Part shown: piece by piece, positions 20,588 through 30,243 of the stretch
Numbering within the stretch: position 1 is the first letter of the stretch
Layout: each line of letters begins with the position of its first letter
Source: Diploptera punctata
Lineage: Eukaryota; Arthropoda; Insecta; Blattodea; Blaberidae
Assembly (NCBI GenBank): GCA_030220185.1
Contig: JASPKZ010010273.1
Span: 2,711,001-2,775,000 of the forward strand
Direction of reading: 5' to 3'
Length of the DNA stretch: 64,000 nt
Notes under the pieces: generated by a model
Databases searched by the model: none
What the model saw: the letters and a program-made list of their open reading frames with translations, nothing else
What the model was told of the DNA's origin: nothing
Position numbers and translations under genes: made by a program

Positions 20588-21532
20588 TTTTAAATTTTTT
20601 CAAACAATTTTTATAACAGTATTAGACAATTTTGAAGTATTTATTTAAATATGCAAATCACAATATTATGACACTGTTAGGCAATATTGTGATGCTAACT
20701 GTTACTCGTATTTTCTCCACAGAGTATATTACTTAGTCTATGATTTTTCTATCGCTGTTTTGGGTTATCGTGGGTTGGATCAGTGTTAAATATCTTGGAT
20801 ATTATCTCTCTATCTGGGATGAAAAGGATATCCCTGAAAAAGTTACTAGTTATAATAAAAGTTTAGGAATTATTAATCAAGTTATGAAACCATCCCTTGT
20901 ACAAAAAAAAACACCAGATTACGTTTATATAACACTTTGGCTAGATCAGTGTTGACCTATGATAGTGAAGCATGAAAAACTAAAATAACAACATGAAAGC
21001 AGAATAACGGCTTGTGAAATGAGATTCATGCGCAGAACAGCGGGTTACACCAGATGGGATCGGAAAAGGAACACCGATATCTTAAAAGAATTGAAGACTA
21101 CGCCAATTTTGGAATATATTAAACAGTACCAACTAAATTGGAAACACCATCTTGAAAGAATGAGTTCAAATCGGATCCCCAAAGCTATTTATAATTAGAC
21201 GAAGAGGACGAAGATCACTGGGCCGTCCTATGAAACGCTGGAGGGAAAATTTTCTATAGGATCGTAACAGACCTTGGCCTAATACTTGGAAGGAAGAAGA
21301 AGAAGAAGGATCAGTGTTAGGGAGTCCTAAGTAAGTGTACACCCATTTTTAATAAACATTTGGTAATTTTAATATTATTAATATACTTTTTGACACAGAT
21401 GTGGGGATTTATTGCAAATATTGTTCACTTAAATTTCATAGCGACAGATAGTAATCGAGGATGATAATCGATATGTTGTTCGACTGTGGGTTATCGCTGG
21501 GTCTATAAACTCTGGCGCATGCGCACTGTTGT
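20101..21532. mobile_element. Foldback element, about 0.9 kb without its LINE insert
   Basis: The left arm 20101-20487 starts ACAACAGTGCGCATGCGCC. The right arm 20597-21532 is its reverse complement, ending GGCGCATGCGCACTGTTGT, with a LINE at 20789-21307 inside. Internal landmarks (CGATAACCCA, TACTTAGTCTATGATTTTTC, GTTAGCATCACAATATT) pair across the arms. A related partial copy starts at 24605. No transposase; the ends do not clearly match a known superfamily. Confidence 0.85.
20789..21307 (+). mobile_element. LINE family B fragment with 12-bp target-site duplication
   Basis: GGATCAGTGTTA occurs at 20777-20788 and 21308-21319 on either side. The insert reads YLGYYLSIWDEKDIPEKVT and LGIINQVMKPSLVQK, then (frameshifted) AARMRFMRRTAGYTRWD-type text, ILKELKTTPI, W-HHLERMSSNRIP, and ends in an AAG repeat tail. 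This is the FKYLG to 3' end region of family B. The TSD makes the insertion boundaries firm. Confidence 0.93.
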
Positions 21533-21629
21533 TCTATAGGACTTTGAAAATATGAAATATTAATTACGTTACTAAAAGTTATAGCGATTTTTTCCCAGTT
21601 ATAAAAATGTTAGGACGTAGGCTACTTTC

Positions 21630-22345
21630 ATAAGTAATGCCACGAGTGATTTCCAAATTATCGATAAATTCACGACTCACGAAGTGAGGAGTGAATTTAT
21701 CTAGAGAATTTGGAAATCAAGAGTGGCATTTGTTAGGACTATTTAACGAATAAAATTAAGCTGTTTACTCACAAATCATTATTTAACTGTAGTTATTTCA
21801 AAATATTTATATATTTAATGCAAACGGCGATGTTTGAAAACAAATGAGAAACGATAGGTACGCTTCTACTGCTTCTTTTGTTTATCACTGCAACCAGATC
21901 ATACTATTTATTGCCAAAGGAACGCAATATTGTAAGAATGCTCTCTAGTGGAGAAAAAATGAAACATCAATCTGTATATTAATTCATTTCTGATGTCGTA
22001 TGATGTAAATATTACAATTATATTTTTCTGGATTATTACCTGGGAAAAAATACATTTAAGAAAGTCAAACAGTGGTTTCTTTTTTTGGTGGTATAATAAA
22101 TTGCTACAAATGTTGACATGTATGCACTATATATACAATCTGGTAGCCGTATTTCTTATAGGCTCAGTCACTGCAAAATAACGGTCAGACCTGTTCAGAA
22201 TATTAAAAAGGAGGAGCTTTGTTTAATATATGGTAATTATAACACTGATAAATATTTCGTGAAACACGACTCTGATTGGTTGTAAAACAGAAATCATTGA
22301 AACGTGATTGGTCATTGACTCCCATTTGGGGCATGAGTTAAATAG
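21630..22345 (+). mobile_element. Hairpin-ended element copy A
   Basis: About 716 bp, starting ATAAGTAATGCCACGAGTG and ending GGGGCATGAGTTAAATAG. A long imperfect hairpin at 21639-21727 (GCCACGAGTGATTTCC pairing with GGAAATCAAGAGTGGC) lies 9 nt from the left end. The flanking duplicated DNA shows the uninterrupted site, so this is an insertion, flanked by TC on the plus strand (GA on the minus). No terminal inverted repeats, no ORF. Copies B-E: 25409, 35139, 43206 (minus), 27709 (minus, split). Confidence 0.85.
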
Positions 22346-22859
22346 TCGTTACAATTAACTAGTGCATGAAATATTCTTCTAAAATAACCAAAAGTTGTAG
22401 TTAAATATATTTTTTGGAATTCCTGGGGTTTGTTATGTTAATGATAGAATAAATAATATGTATTTTATGTAATACTAAATGTATTAGATCTGTTACTTGG
22501 CATAAAAAAGTATGTTTGGTGGCATGTGTGGTATAAAATTTTAATTTAGTTTTTAGTGAATCCATTGTTTCAATGGAAACTTAGGCCTAACTAATCATTA
22601 GCACTATCGAATCCGTAGGTTCATGGTCGCGCGGACTCTAAACTCTCCATACATACCTATCCTGAGCACCATCCCCTGTAAAATCTGCTTCCTTCAAATG
22701 ATGGTTAATGTGATTTTCCCACCTCATCCTTGGTCTACCAACTGGGATTTTTCCATCTAGTTTTGCAACAAGAAGCATTCATGTCTCTTTTCTTCCCCCA
22801 TTCGTGCTACATGTCCTGCCCATCACAGTCTACGAGACTAAACTATTATTATTTTTTTT

Positions 22860-22978
22860 TATTATTGATTTCGTACATCTCAATGATGGATAAATCATAT
22901 TTGAAGAGAAAAATTGTATAATTTTTCTCTTCAAATATGATTTATCCATCATTGAGATGTACGAAATCAATAATAAAA
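22860..22978. repeat. Near-perfect palindrome at the end of the tRNA-bearing insert
   Basis: Arms of 59 bp centred on TTGTATAATT. The right arm is the start of the tandem unit and the left arm its inverted copy leading into the A tail (T run on the plus strand, 22852-22860). Confidence 0.93.
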
Positions 22979-23135
22979 ACTTGGAAAAAGCCGTACTGGC
23001 TGTAATGTATAATTCCCAAATATGTCTTCTTAATAAAGGAGCCGCCATTTGCAAGATAGAAGCATGGCTTCACAGCATTTGGTGGATGGGAATTACAATG
23101 TATATAGAGAAAGATTTGCGTTTAGATCGGTACTT

Positions 23136-23208
23136 GCTCAGGTAGCTCAGTTGGTAGAGCACTTGGTCTAGAGAACCAAGGGTCCCGGGTTCAAGTCCCG
23201 GTCTGAGC
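23136..23208 (+). tRNA. tRNA-like gene, tandem unit 1
   Basis: Good cloverleaf: acceptor GCTCAGG/TCTGAGC (one G-U), D stem GCTC/GAGC, anticodon stem CTTGG/CCAAG, T arm CCGGG-TTCAAGT-CCCGG. The anticodon loop is 9 nt (TCTAGAGAA), or 7 nt with a sixth stem pair, so the isotype is uncertain. The pol III boxes are intact. Either a tRNA-derived promoter or a tRNA pseudogene carried in the repeat. Confidence 0.6.
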
Positions 23209-23428
23209 GTATAATTTTTCTCTTCAAATATGATTTATCCATCATTGAGATGTACGAAATCAATAATAAAAACTTGGAAAAAGCCGTACTGGCTGTAATG
23301 TATAATTCCCAAATATGTCTTCTTAATAAAGGAGCCGCCATTTGCAAGATAGAAGCATGGCTTCACAGCATTTGGTGGATGGGAATTACAATGTATATAG
23401 AGAAAGATTTGCGTTTAGATCGGTACTT

Positions 23429-23501
23429 GCTCAGGTAGCTCAGTTGGTAGAGCACTTGATCTAGAGAACCAAGGGTCCCGGGTTCAAGTCCCGGTCTGAG
23501 C
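23429..23501 (+). tRNA. tRNA-like gene, tandem unit 2
   Basis: Identical to the copy 293 bp upstream except G to A in the anticodon stem (CTTGA facing CCAAG), which breaks one pair. After it the unit's first about 22 bp begin again and stop at the insertion edge. Confidence 0.58.
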
Positions 23502-23610
23502 GTATAATTTTTCTCTTCAAATATAAACTATTATTATTACATCTGGTTTCCTATAAATAGTATGCAACTCACTGTTATGTAGTCTTCTCCATTCGCCTCA
23601 TTCTGCTTAA

Positions 23611-24604
23611 TTGTAATTGACTATATTCCTGCTGTAGGAAAAACATAATTAATAGTTTATCAACAAGTATCAAGTACAGAAATTCTAATTAGAGAAATGT
23701 GACTGTAAACAGCTTTGCTGCTCATTTCTATCAGAATGCGGAATGTATTAAACTAGAAAAATAGCTGACGCTTTATCAAAATCATTTAAATTTTGAACCT
23801 TATATCTTCTGCCTACGAAGAAAATATCCTTTTTACGATTCCGCTTGCAAAACAAGAGAACAAAATAAAAATAAAACGCACCTATGTTCCTGAGAAATGT
23901 ACACATAAAAGTTTAGATACATAAATCAAGCATATATGGGTTTACTGGTGTGTACGATGACATTGCAGTAATTTTACTAAAAGCTTTTATAGGTTATGTT
24001 TGGTATAAATAGAGAAAGTTTAGTGTTTTAGAATTACAAACAATTTGCCATGAATTTTACAAAGGGGAGGGTAGCTGAGTCAATAAAGGGCAGTGCATTT
24101 TGAAACAAACATTGCAACTTGTTGTAAATATTAACTCTTTTAATGAACTCTATTTTGTTTTTCAGTTAAACATAATTTTAATTCTTGCAAATTTAGAATA
24201 AGCCCTATAAAATCACAATAAACATAAGAATGTTATAAAGCTGTAAATAATATTATATATAAATTAAGTCATTGACATCAATGGTCGGAAGAACAGGTCA
24301 ACTGAAATGTTGCTGTCACTTAAAACATAACAGTAGATTGCAGTACAGGAGCCCCATAGTTAGCTTAATGAAATCCCTCACCCTTAATGCAATCAATTAA
24401 GATTGCAGTTTAAATATATCCAATTCAAATTGTCGACTTTATTTTCTATTCTCCTAAGTGGATGACGCCGGTTTTCATTTCAGTTAGGGCTCAGTTGAAC
24501 TCACGGGATGTCTTGACCACATTCGAGACTTTAACAATTATTGCTTGTTTAGTGCAATTTTGGGGGATTATCCACTTTAACTTACCTGATATATTGTTCT
24601 ATAG
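23611..24604. other. AT-rich stretch without recognisable gene
   Basis: No supportable ORF, RNA gene or repeat match. The phrase GGGAGGGTAGCTGAGTCAAT at about 24066 is weakly tRNA-like but lacks a B box. Confidence 0.5.
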
Positions 24605-24960
24605 AACAACAGTGCACATGCGCCAGAGTTTATAGAGCCAACGATAACCCACATCGAACCACATATCAATTATTATCGTTGTTTCGATTATTATAGTTTT
24701 TTTTGTTTCATGTATTTAGACACATTTAAAATGTAACGAACCTAAAAGCTAACTAACTCACACTTTACCTTATTCAATTACTCTTACCTAGGGTGGATCC
24801 CATGAAACGCCCTTTTTTCACTCCTTAATAATCGCAAACCATCGATAACCCACTGGTTCCAACTATATAATATACTCTCTGGAGAAAATAGCATGTCGCC
24901 ATCACAATATGTGTATATGAATAAATACTTAAAAATTCTAAAATAAAGTTTTGTTACAAA
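24605..24960 (+). mobile_element. Partial copy of the 20-21.5 kb foldback family
   Basis: It starts AACAACAGTGCACATGCGCC and AGAGTTTATAGAGCCAACGA as at 20100. It later carries TATAATATACTCTCTGGAGA and ATCACAATAT in the same order as the left arm at 20370-20400. No right arm: it is a half element or solo arm. Confidence 0.75.
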
Positions 24961-25408
24961 TTGCATTTTTTAAGGAAAAACGTATGTACTTTTCTTTACA
25001 TATTGCCCAAGTTCATGAACCTATGACACTTAAAACCTAGTATAATAGCGTCATATTTAAATGTCTGCCCCTATTTAAATTCCCATCATAGGGGCTCAAG
25101 CTACAATGGTAATATTGCAGTTTATGGGTATTACCTTCCTGGTCTGTCAAGTTTAGTATATTATCTCATTTTAAGCTCTCCTGGTACCTGATCAGACTTT
25201 TTCGTAGTCTATTTGCAAATTACTATCCTTAACATGCATGAAAACTTTAAAATTATTGTTTTATGTCTCTATTAAGGCACATTTTGTTATGTTTAAAATC
25301 TATCTTCTCCTATAATTTTTACAATTCGGTCTGAAAATTTTACAGGATGTTCTGAACACTAATTAATGAAATGAGATAGTCATAATTTTTATATATTAAG
25401 AATTTATC
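24961..25408. other. AT-rich stretch without recognisable gene
   Basis: No ORF, tRNA-like box or repeat match seen. Confidence 0.5.
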
Positions 25409-25933
25409 ATAAGTAATGCCACGAGTAATTATCGATAAATTCACAACTCACAAAGTAAGGAGTTAATTTATCTAGAGAATTTGGAAATCAAGAGTGGCAT
25501 TTGTTAGGACTATTTAACGAATAAAATTAAGCTGTTTACTCACAAATCATTATTTAAATATAGTCATTTTAAAATATTATATATTTAACGTAAACGGCGA
25601 TGTATGAAAACAAATGAGAAACGATTGGTACGCTTCATTTGCTTCTTTTGTTCATCACTGCAGCCAGATCATATTATTTATTGCCAAAGGAACGCAATAT
25701 TGTAAGAATGCACTCTAGTGGAGAAAAATGAAACACATCAAACTGTATATTAATTCATTCCTGATGTCCTATGATGTAAATATGACAATTATATTTTTCT
25801 GGAATGTTATTACCTGGGAAAAAATACATTTAAGAAAGTGCAAACAGTGGGGTTTTTTTTTTTGTGGTATAATCAATTGCTACAAATGTTTTTATATTAA
25901 CACCCGCTTGCGCTGTGTATTGACATTCATGCA

Positions 25934-25982
<49 letters not shown>

Positions 25983-26149
25983 CTGGTAGCCGTCACTGCA
26001 AGATGGTGTTATGACCTATTCAGAATGTTAAAAAGGAGGTGCTTTCTTTATTATGATAAACTTTAGTTGGTAAGTTCTAGGCGAAACACGACTGTGGTTG
26101 GTTGTAAATAAAAAATCATTGACTCCCATTTGGGGCATGAGTTAAATAG
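25409..26149 (+). mobile_element. Hairpin-ended element copy B
   Basis: About 741 bp, colinear with copy A. The left stem of the hairpin has lost about 12 bp (GCCACGAGTAATTATCGATA). A TA microsatellite has expanded at 25935-25981, inside the sequence that reads ATGCACTATATATACAATC in copy A. It ends GAGTTAAATAG. Confidence 0.85.
25935..25981. repeat. (TA)n microsatellite inside hairpin element B
   Basis: About 23 TA units grown from the short ATATATA found at the same place in copies A and C. Confidence 0.96.
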
Positions 26150-26814
26150 TTAAAATAAACAAATAAAATATATAATGAACTGTACAAATATATAAAGAAA
26201 TGAATGTCAAGTACATTTTCTTTCGTCTCTTCTACGAAAATAATTCAAAGTTTGAATTTAATATGTTATTATGCACGTAGTATTAAATCTAAATATATAT
26301 TTTTTTAACATTTTACCTCAGACATGACAATGGGGATAGATTTTGAAAAAGCGTACTCTGTTAAATTAAATCTGAATAATTAAAAAAATATTGATGCTAC
26401 GGAAATGAAACTTAGACATTTGATTATTTATACCAACATGGATATACATACCAAACATTTATATTCTATCTATGAAATTATGGAATATAGGAATTTCACC
26501 CATTGCCCCCCATATCTATGTAAACAGTAGATACTTACAGTATGTACTTGGTGTTAAATGAAAACAGGTAATCGTCTATCATAACGCCAGCCAGCGTTCG
26601 TTGTTAACACAGTTGCTTACAAGTGCTGGTAAAAATATAGTAGGAGAGAGGAATTCAAACACTTGATTTGAATATGTTATTCTTGTAGTACATAACACAG
26701 TATTTTTCTGAGTCTATCCAAGCACCCTGTATGTAAAGAGAACAGAAGAAAAACAACGATCACAAAATAAGGAAAACAGAGAACCCTGAAATTTGGTGCA
26801 ATATTTTCTTCTTC
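26150..26814. other. AT-rich stretch without recognisable gene
   Basis: No supportable ORF or repeat match. Confidence 0.5.
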
Positions 26815-26945
26815 TTCTTCTTCCTTTCATGTGATAGACCTAGTGGTCTGTTACGGTCTCAATCCAACGTTTGAAGGGTCTGCCCAAAGATCTCTTGCCT
26901 GATAGCTAGTAATTTATGATTTGACGTGGTATTCTTGTTCTCTGC
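26815..26945 (-). mobile_element. LINE family B, 3' terminal scrap with GAA tail
   Basis: The minus strand reads GKRSLGRPFKRWIETVTDH and then HMKGRRRRRR into a GAA repeat (TTC run at 26808-26822). This is the GRP-KRW-DR end of family B. It faces the plus-strand LINE C copy that starts about 20 bp away. Confidence 0.75.
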
Positions 26946-26967
26946 AATATTTTAAATCTTATAATAA

Positions 26968-27707
26968 TTATTGTTGGTGTTACTTTTCGCCGATGATTTA
27001 GTCTTACTACACCATGATGAAGATCTGTTACAATTGGCTGCTTACAAACTAAATGCAATATGTATAGATTATAATTTTAAAATTTCAATAAGTAAAACAA
27101 AAGTAATGGCATTTTGTGGAAGAAATATTCTGCGTGCAAAAATAGTAATTAGAAACGAAATTATTGAACAAGTATCCCACTTTAAATATTTAGGACGTGA
27201 CATCAGCTATGGGTATGATAAAGATATTGAACACAAAACACATCAGTTTAAAGCTATTTGTGGTACAATAAATAGAACATTGAATAATAAAGCCCATAAA
27301 TAAACAAAATTAAAATTTTATAAAACAATGGCTGTCCCTGCCCTTTTGTATGGGAGTGAATATTGGATTACCACTACCAAACAAGAAAGTAAAATCCAAG
27401 CAGCCTAGATGAAATGTTTAAGAAGAGTAAAAGGCTGCATTAGAATGGACCAGATAAGAAACGAGGATATCCGTGAAGAACTGCAGATCTACTCCATAAA
27501 AGAAAATATATTTAACAACAAGATACAGTGGAAAGAACATGTAGAAAGAATGGAAGAAAGTAGATTACCAAATAAAATCTTCCATTATTTTCCAAGAGGA
27601 AGAAGAGATGTCGTACGTCCTCGTAAGAGATGGTCTTAGATCTATTAGTGAAGACGGAACAGGCAACTCTTGCCTAAACCAGGAAGTGAAGAAAAAGAAG
27701 AAGAAGA
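26968..27707 (+). mobile_element. LINE family C 3' part with catalytic motif and GAA tail
   Basis: The frame 26971-27303 begins LLFADDLVLLHHDEDLL (reverse-transcriptase active site FADD), continues ISISKTKVMAF and HFKYLGRDISYGYDKDIE, and breaks at a stop. After MAVPALLYGSEYWITT another stop precedes 27409-27639 (MKCLRRVKGCIRMDQIRNED, W-EHVERMEESRLPNK, GRRDVVRPRKRW). The AAG/GAA tail at 27690-27707 abuts hairpin element E. Inactive. Confidence 0.9.
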
Positions 27708-28115
27708 CTATTTAACTCATGCCCCAAATGAGAGTCAATGACCAATCACGTTTCAGTGAATTTTGTTTCACAACCAATGACAGTCGTGTTTCACTCATTC
27801 TTTATAGAATTCTCTTTACCATCTCCTGATTTTGTCATAAAGAAAGCTCCTCCTTTTTACAAGCTTTATATTAGCTTGACCTGTACCTGTCTAAGTAACG
27901 GAATCTTTCAACACGATTTTCACCCACTTGAAAACATTGAATCGATTTGAAACTATGTATACTTGTAAAGGACCAATGGCAATACAATAATTCCATAATT
28001 GTGTTTCTATGATCCTGGCCAAGATCATAAGGACATCAAAAAAATAAAGACTGGTATAATAGGTTGCGGACTTATCGACTTTTTAGTTCACCGTTGTAAG
28101 AAATTAATATTATAT

Positions 28116-28210
28116 CCTCTGCTAGCCCAGTTCGTAGAGCGGTGGACTGTAGTGGTATATGTATAATTTCAGTAATCCATAGTTCGCTGGTTCAAAACCG
28201 GCCCCGAGGA
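28116..28210 (+). tRNA. tRNA-Tyr-like gene with intron, in composite element
   Basis: TCCTC at the 5' end pairs with GAGGA at the 3' end. The anticodon region GGACTGTAG is followed by an intron-like TGGTATATGTATAATTTCAG, then AATCCATAG, CTGGTTCAAAACCGGCCCCG (T arm). An intron just after the GTA anticodon is the normal tRNA-Tyr arrangement. The D stem is damaged (AGCC facing GAGC), so it is probably a pseudogene. Confidence 0.65.
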
Positions 28211-28619
28211 TTTTTTTTAGAAAAGTATTACTTTTAGCTCATATTACAATAGTATCGAATTTAAAGATATTTACATTTTTATCTTATTCTGTAAAATATT
28301 AATGACAATTTTGTAAACTTACCACATTGTAATTTATCCAAAAAAAATTGAGAAGGATACGATTAACTGGTAACTATTTATCTATAGATATAAATAATAA
28401 TAATAATAATAATAATAATATAATAATAATAATAATTTTTAAAAAATATATATAATTATATCCGTGCCTAGACACTAAAAATATCGTAAGCAATTACATT
28501 TTCATGGGATTCCGGTTTATGACAATCAATTAAACTAAAAACCAAAACAATAAATAATAGTTTAAAAAACTAAAACAACATGCTTTATTAGTAAACCAAA
28601 CTAAAAAATAAAAAATAAA

Positions 28620-29085
28620 TAACAGTTTAAAAGAAACTAAAACTACTAGCTTTATTAGAAAACCGAACTAAAAAATGAAAAATAATTTTAATTCCCAACA
28701 TGCTTGGGATAAAATTAAAGTGGTCAGCAGAGATATCATCTCCAACCCATCTAGAATAAAACTAGAGTTATCTAAAAAGAAAAATAATTTTACCATCAAA
28801 AGCGTGGGGTGTGCTTTTTATGATTTTTACATTTTCTTCTTAGAGACTTTACTTTTACCAATATCTGTTTATTATCAAATATATTAATTGATATAGAGCA
28901 CCCCACGCTTATGATAATAAAATTATTTTTTGTAGATAACTCCAGTTTTATTCTAGATGTGTTTGAGATGATTTTTTTGTTGACCACTTTAATTTTATCC
29001 CAAGTGTGTTGGAAATTAAAATTATTTTCATTTTTTAGTTCGCTTTTCTAATAAAGCGTGTTGTTTTAATTTGTTTAAACTATTA
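28620..29085. repeat. Foldback hairpin of composite element copy 2
   Basis: Arms about 28620-28808 and 28899-29085, pairing through CTCCAACCCATCTAGAATAA and its partner. The loop is 90 bp, homologous to copy 1 and in the same orientation. Confidence 0.88.
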
Positions 29086-29774
29086 CTTTTAATATTCTGA
29101 ACAAGTCAAAGCATTATTTTGCAGTAACTGACTCTCCAACAAATGCATCGAATATAGCAAATAATGAACAGATTCCTTCGAACTACACATTTGATAATTG
29201 TGTGTTCAATAATTGTGTTCTTAAATAATGATTTTACTGATTTGTTTACTTAAAAAATTAATAACCTATAATGTTGGTTGTAATATGCAGTTTGATGTGT
29301 TTCATTTTTTTCTCCACTAGGGTCCATTCTTACAATATTGCGATCTTATTTGTACAATAAATAATATGATCAAGCTGCAGTGGATAAACAAATGAAACAT
29401 AACCACACATTTCTGATTTGTTTTCAAACATCGCCATTTACATTAAATATATAAATATTTTAAAATAACTATATTTAAATAATGATTTGTGAGTAAACAG
29501 CTTCATTTTATTCATTAAATAGTCCTAACAAATGCCACTCGTCATCTCGTGACTCGTGAATTTATCGATGATTTGGATATCACTTGTGACATTACTTACG
29601 ATAAACGTTCGAAAAAAATGAATGTTTCAGTGAAATCAACAGTTGCTTTGCTGTGGAATAACAAAGATTGTTCAGACATTACAATTAAGTTTTCTTAGTT
29701 CTTGGTTCATGTGACATTTCTTGTTTTTCACCCGTGGTCTCCATGTACTGAAACTGCCATTGTTTGCACATGTG

Positions 29775-30243
29775 ACTAACTAACTAACACACTGGCACTA
29801 TCAAACCCGGATGTTCATGATCGCGCGGACATAAGCTCTCCATACATCCCTATCCTGAGCTAATATTTTCCAATCATCCGCTGTATAATCTACTTCCCTC
29901 AAATAATAGTTTGTTATTCTACCACCTCATTACTGGTCTACCAACTGGGTGTTTTCCCTCTGGTTTTCCTACAAGAATCTTCCATACACCTCTTTCATTC
30001 CCCACTCGAGCCACATGTCCTGCCCATCGCAGTCTACGAGACTTAACTGTTCTCATTATATCTGGATTCCTATAAAAACCATGTAGTTCACTGTTTATTA
30101 GTCTTCTCCATTCACCTGTCTGTTCATCTCTCTTTGGTCCAAAAATTTTCCTAAGTACTTTATTCTCAAATACCCGTAATCTCCTTTCCTCCCTTAAATT
30201 AAGAGTCCATGTTTCGCATCCGTATAATACAACTGGTAGAACA
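29775..30243 (-). mobile_element. LINE family A 3' copy with TTAG tail
   Basis: It runs from the tail (GACTAACTAACTAACA, 29774-29790) through the C-terminal ORF remnant to AATACAACTGGTAGAA at 30243. Best guide copy for the uninterrupted sequence around TTAA at 30200. Confidence 0.87.

Larger units (their letters stand above)
22853..23524 (-). mobile_element. 672-bp retro-inserted element: tRNA-bearing tandem dimer plus inverted segment
   Basis: It is flanked by a 13-bp direct repeat. On the minus strand it ends in an A run after GAAATCAATAAT, as expected of a reverse-transcribed RNA. Internally there is a 293-bp unit (a 220-bp body plus a 73-bp tRNA-like gene) repeated in tandem: tRNA-like genes at 23136 and 23429. 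The first 59 bp of the body are present inverted at 22860-22918, forming a palindrome with 22920-22978. The two units are almost identical, differing for example at 23168 versus 23461. No protein is encoded; short frames in the body are not credible. Confidence 0.8.
22583..23610 (-). mobile_element. LINE family A 3' copy, split by a tRNA-bearing insert
   Basis: 22583-22852 and 23525-23610 are contiguous LINE A text (compare 29780-30110): the tail is near 22590, TCCGTAGGTTCATGGTCGCG, then TCACAGTCTACGAGACTAAAC, resuming as TTACATCTGGTTTCC after the insert. AAACTATTATTAT is present on both sides of the insert (22840-22852, 23525-23537). Confidence 0.9.
27860..29085 (+). mobile_element. Composite element copy 2: tRNA-Tyr-like region plus foldback
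   Basis: Same order as copy 1: leader from AAGCTTTATATTAGCTTGAC, tRNA-Tyr-like (28116-28210), ATT/AAT-rich stretch (28382-28440), GGGATTCCGGTTTATGACAA, tandem 65-bp units, then a hairpin. It lies inside hairpin element E, flanked by CTTTTTA on the left and CTTTTA on the right, matching one CTTTTTA in intact copies. That is evidence of insertion with a short target duplication. Confidence 0.78.
27709..29599 (-). mobile_element. Hairpin-ended element copy E, split by composite copy 2
   Basis: 27709-27859 and 29086-29599 join to give the family sequence (CTATTTAACTCATGCCCC ... GCTCCTCCTTTTTA | CTTTTAATATTCTGAAC ... GTGACATTACTTA). The interruption is the composite element 27860-29085. Confidence 0.85.

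Noticed and set aside
19700..22515. Direct repeats of about 270 bp considered as LTRs of a retrotransposon
   Set aside because: No TG...CA ends, no primer-binding site or polypurine tract, and the interior is a foldback with a LINE rather than gag-pol.
22957..23145. Duplicated 62-codon frame (also 23250-23438) as a small conserved protein
   Set aside because: It is identical only because the unit is a recent tandem duplication. It has no recognisable domain and ends close to the tRNA-like gene, so conservation says nothing about coding.
22920..23503. Tandem 293-bp repeats as a CRISPR-like array
   Set aside because: The whole unit including the tRNA-like part is repeated and there are no unique spacers. 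The sequence is eukaryotic.
25728..26066. 112-codon frame as a gene
   Set aside because: It runs through hairpin element B and its TA microsatellite; copies A and C are not open in this frame.
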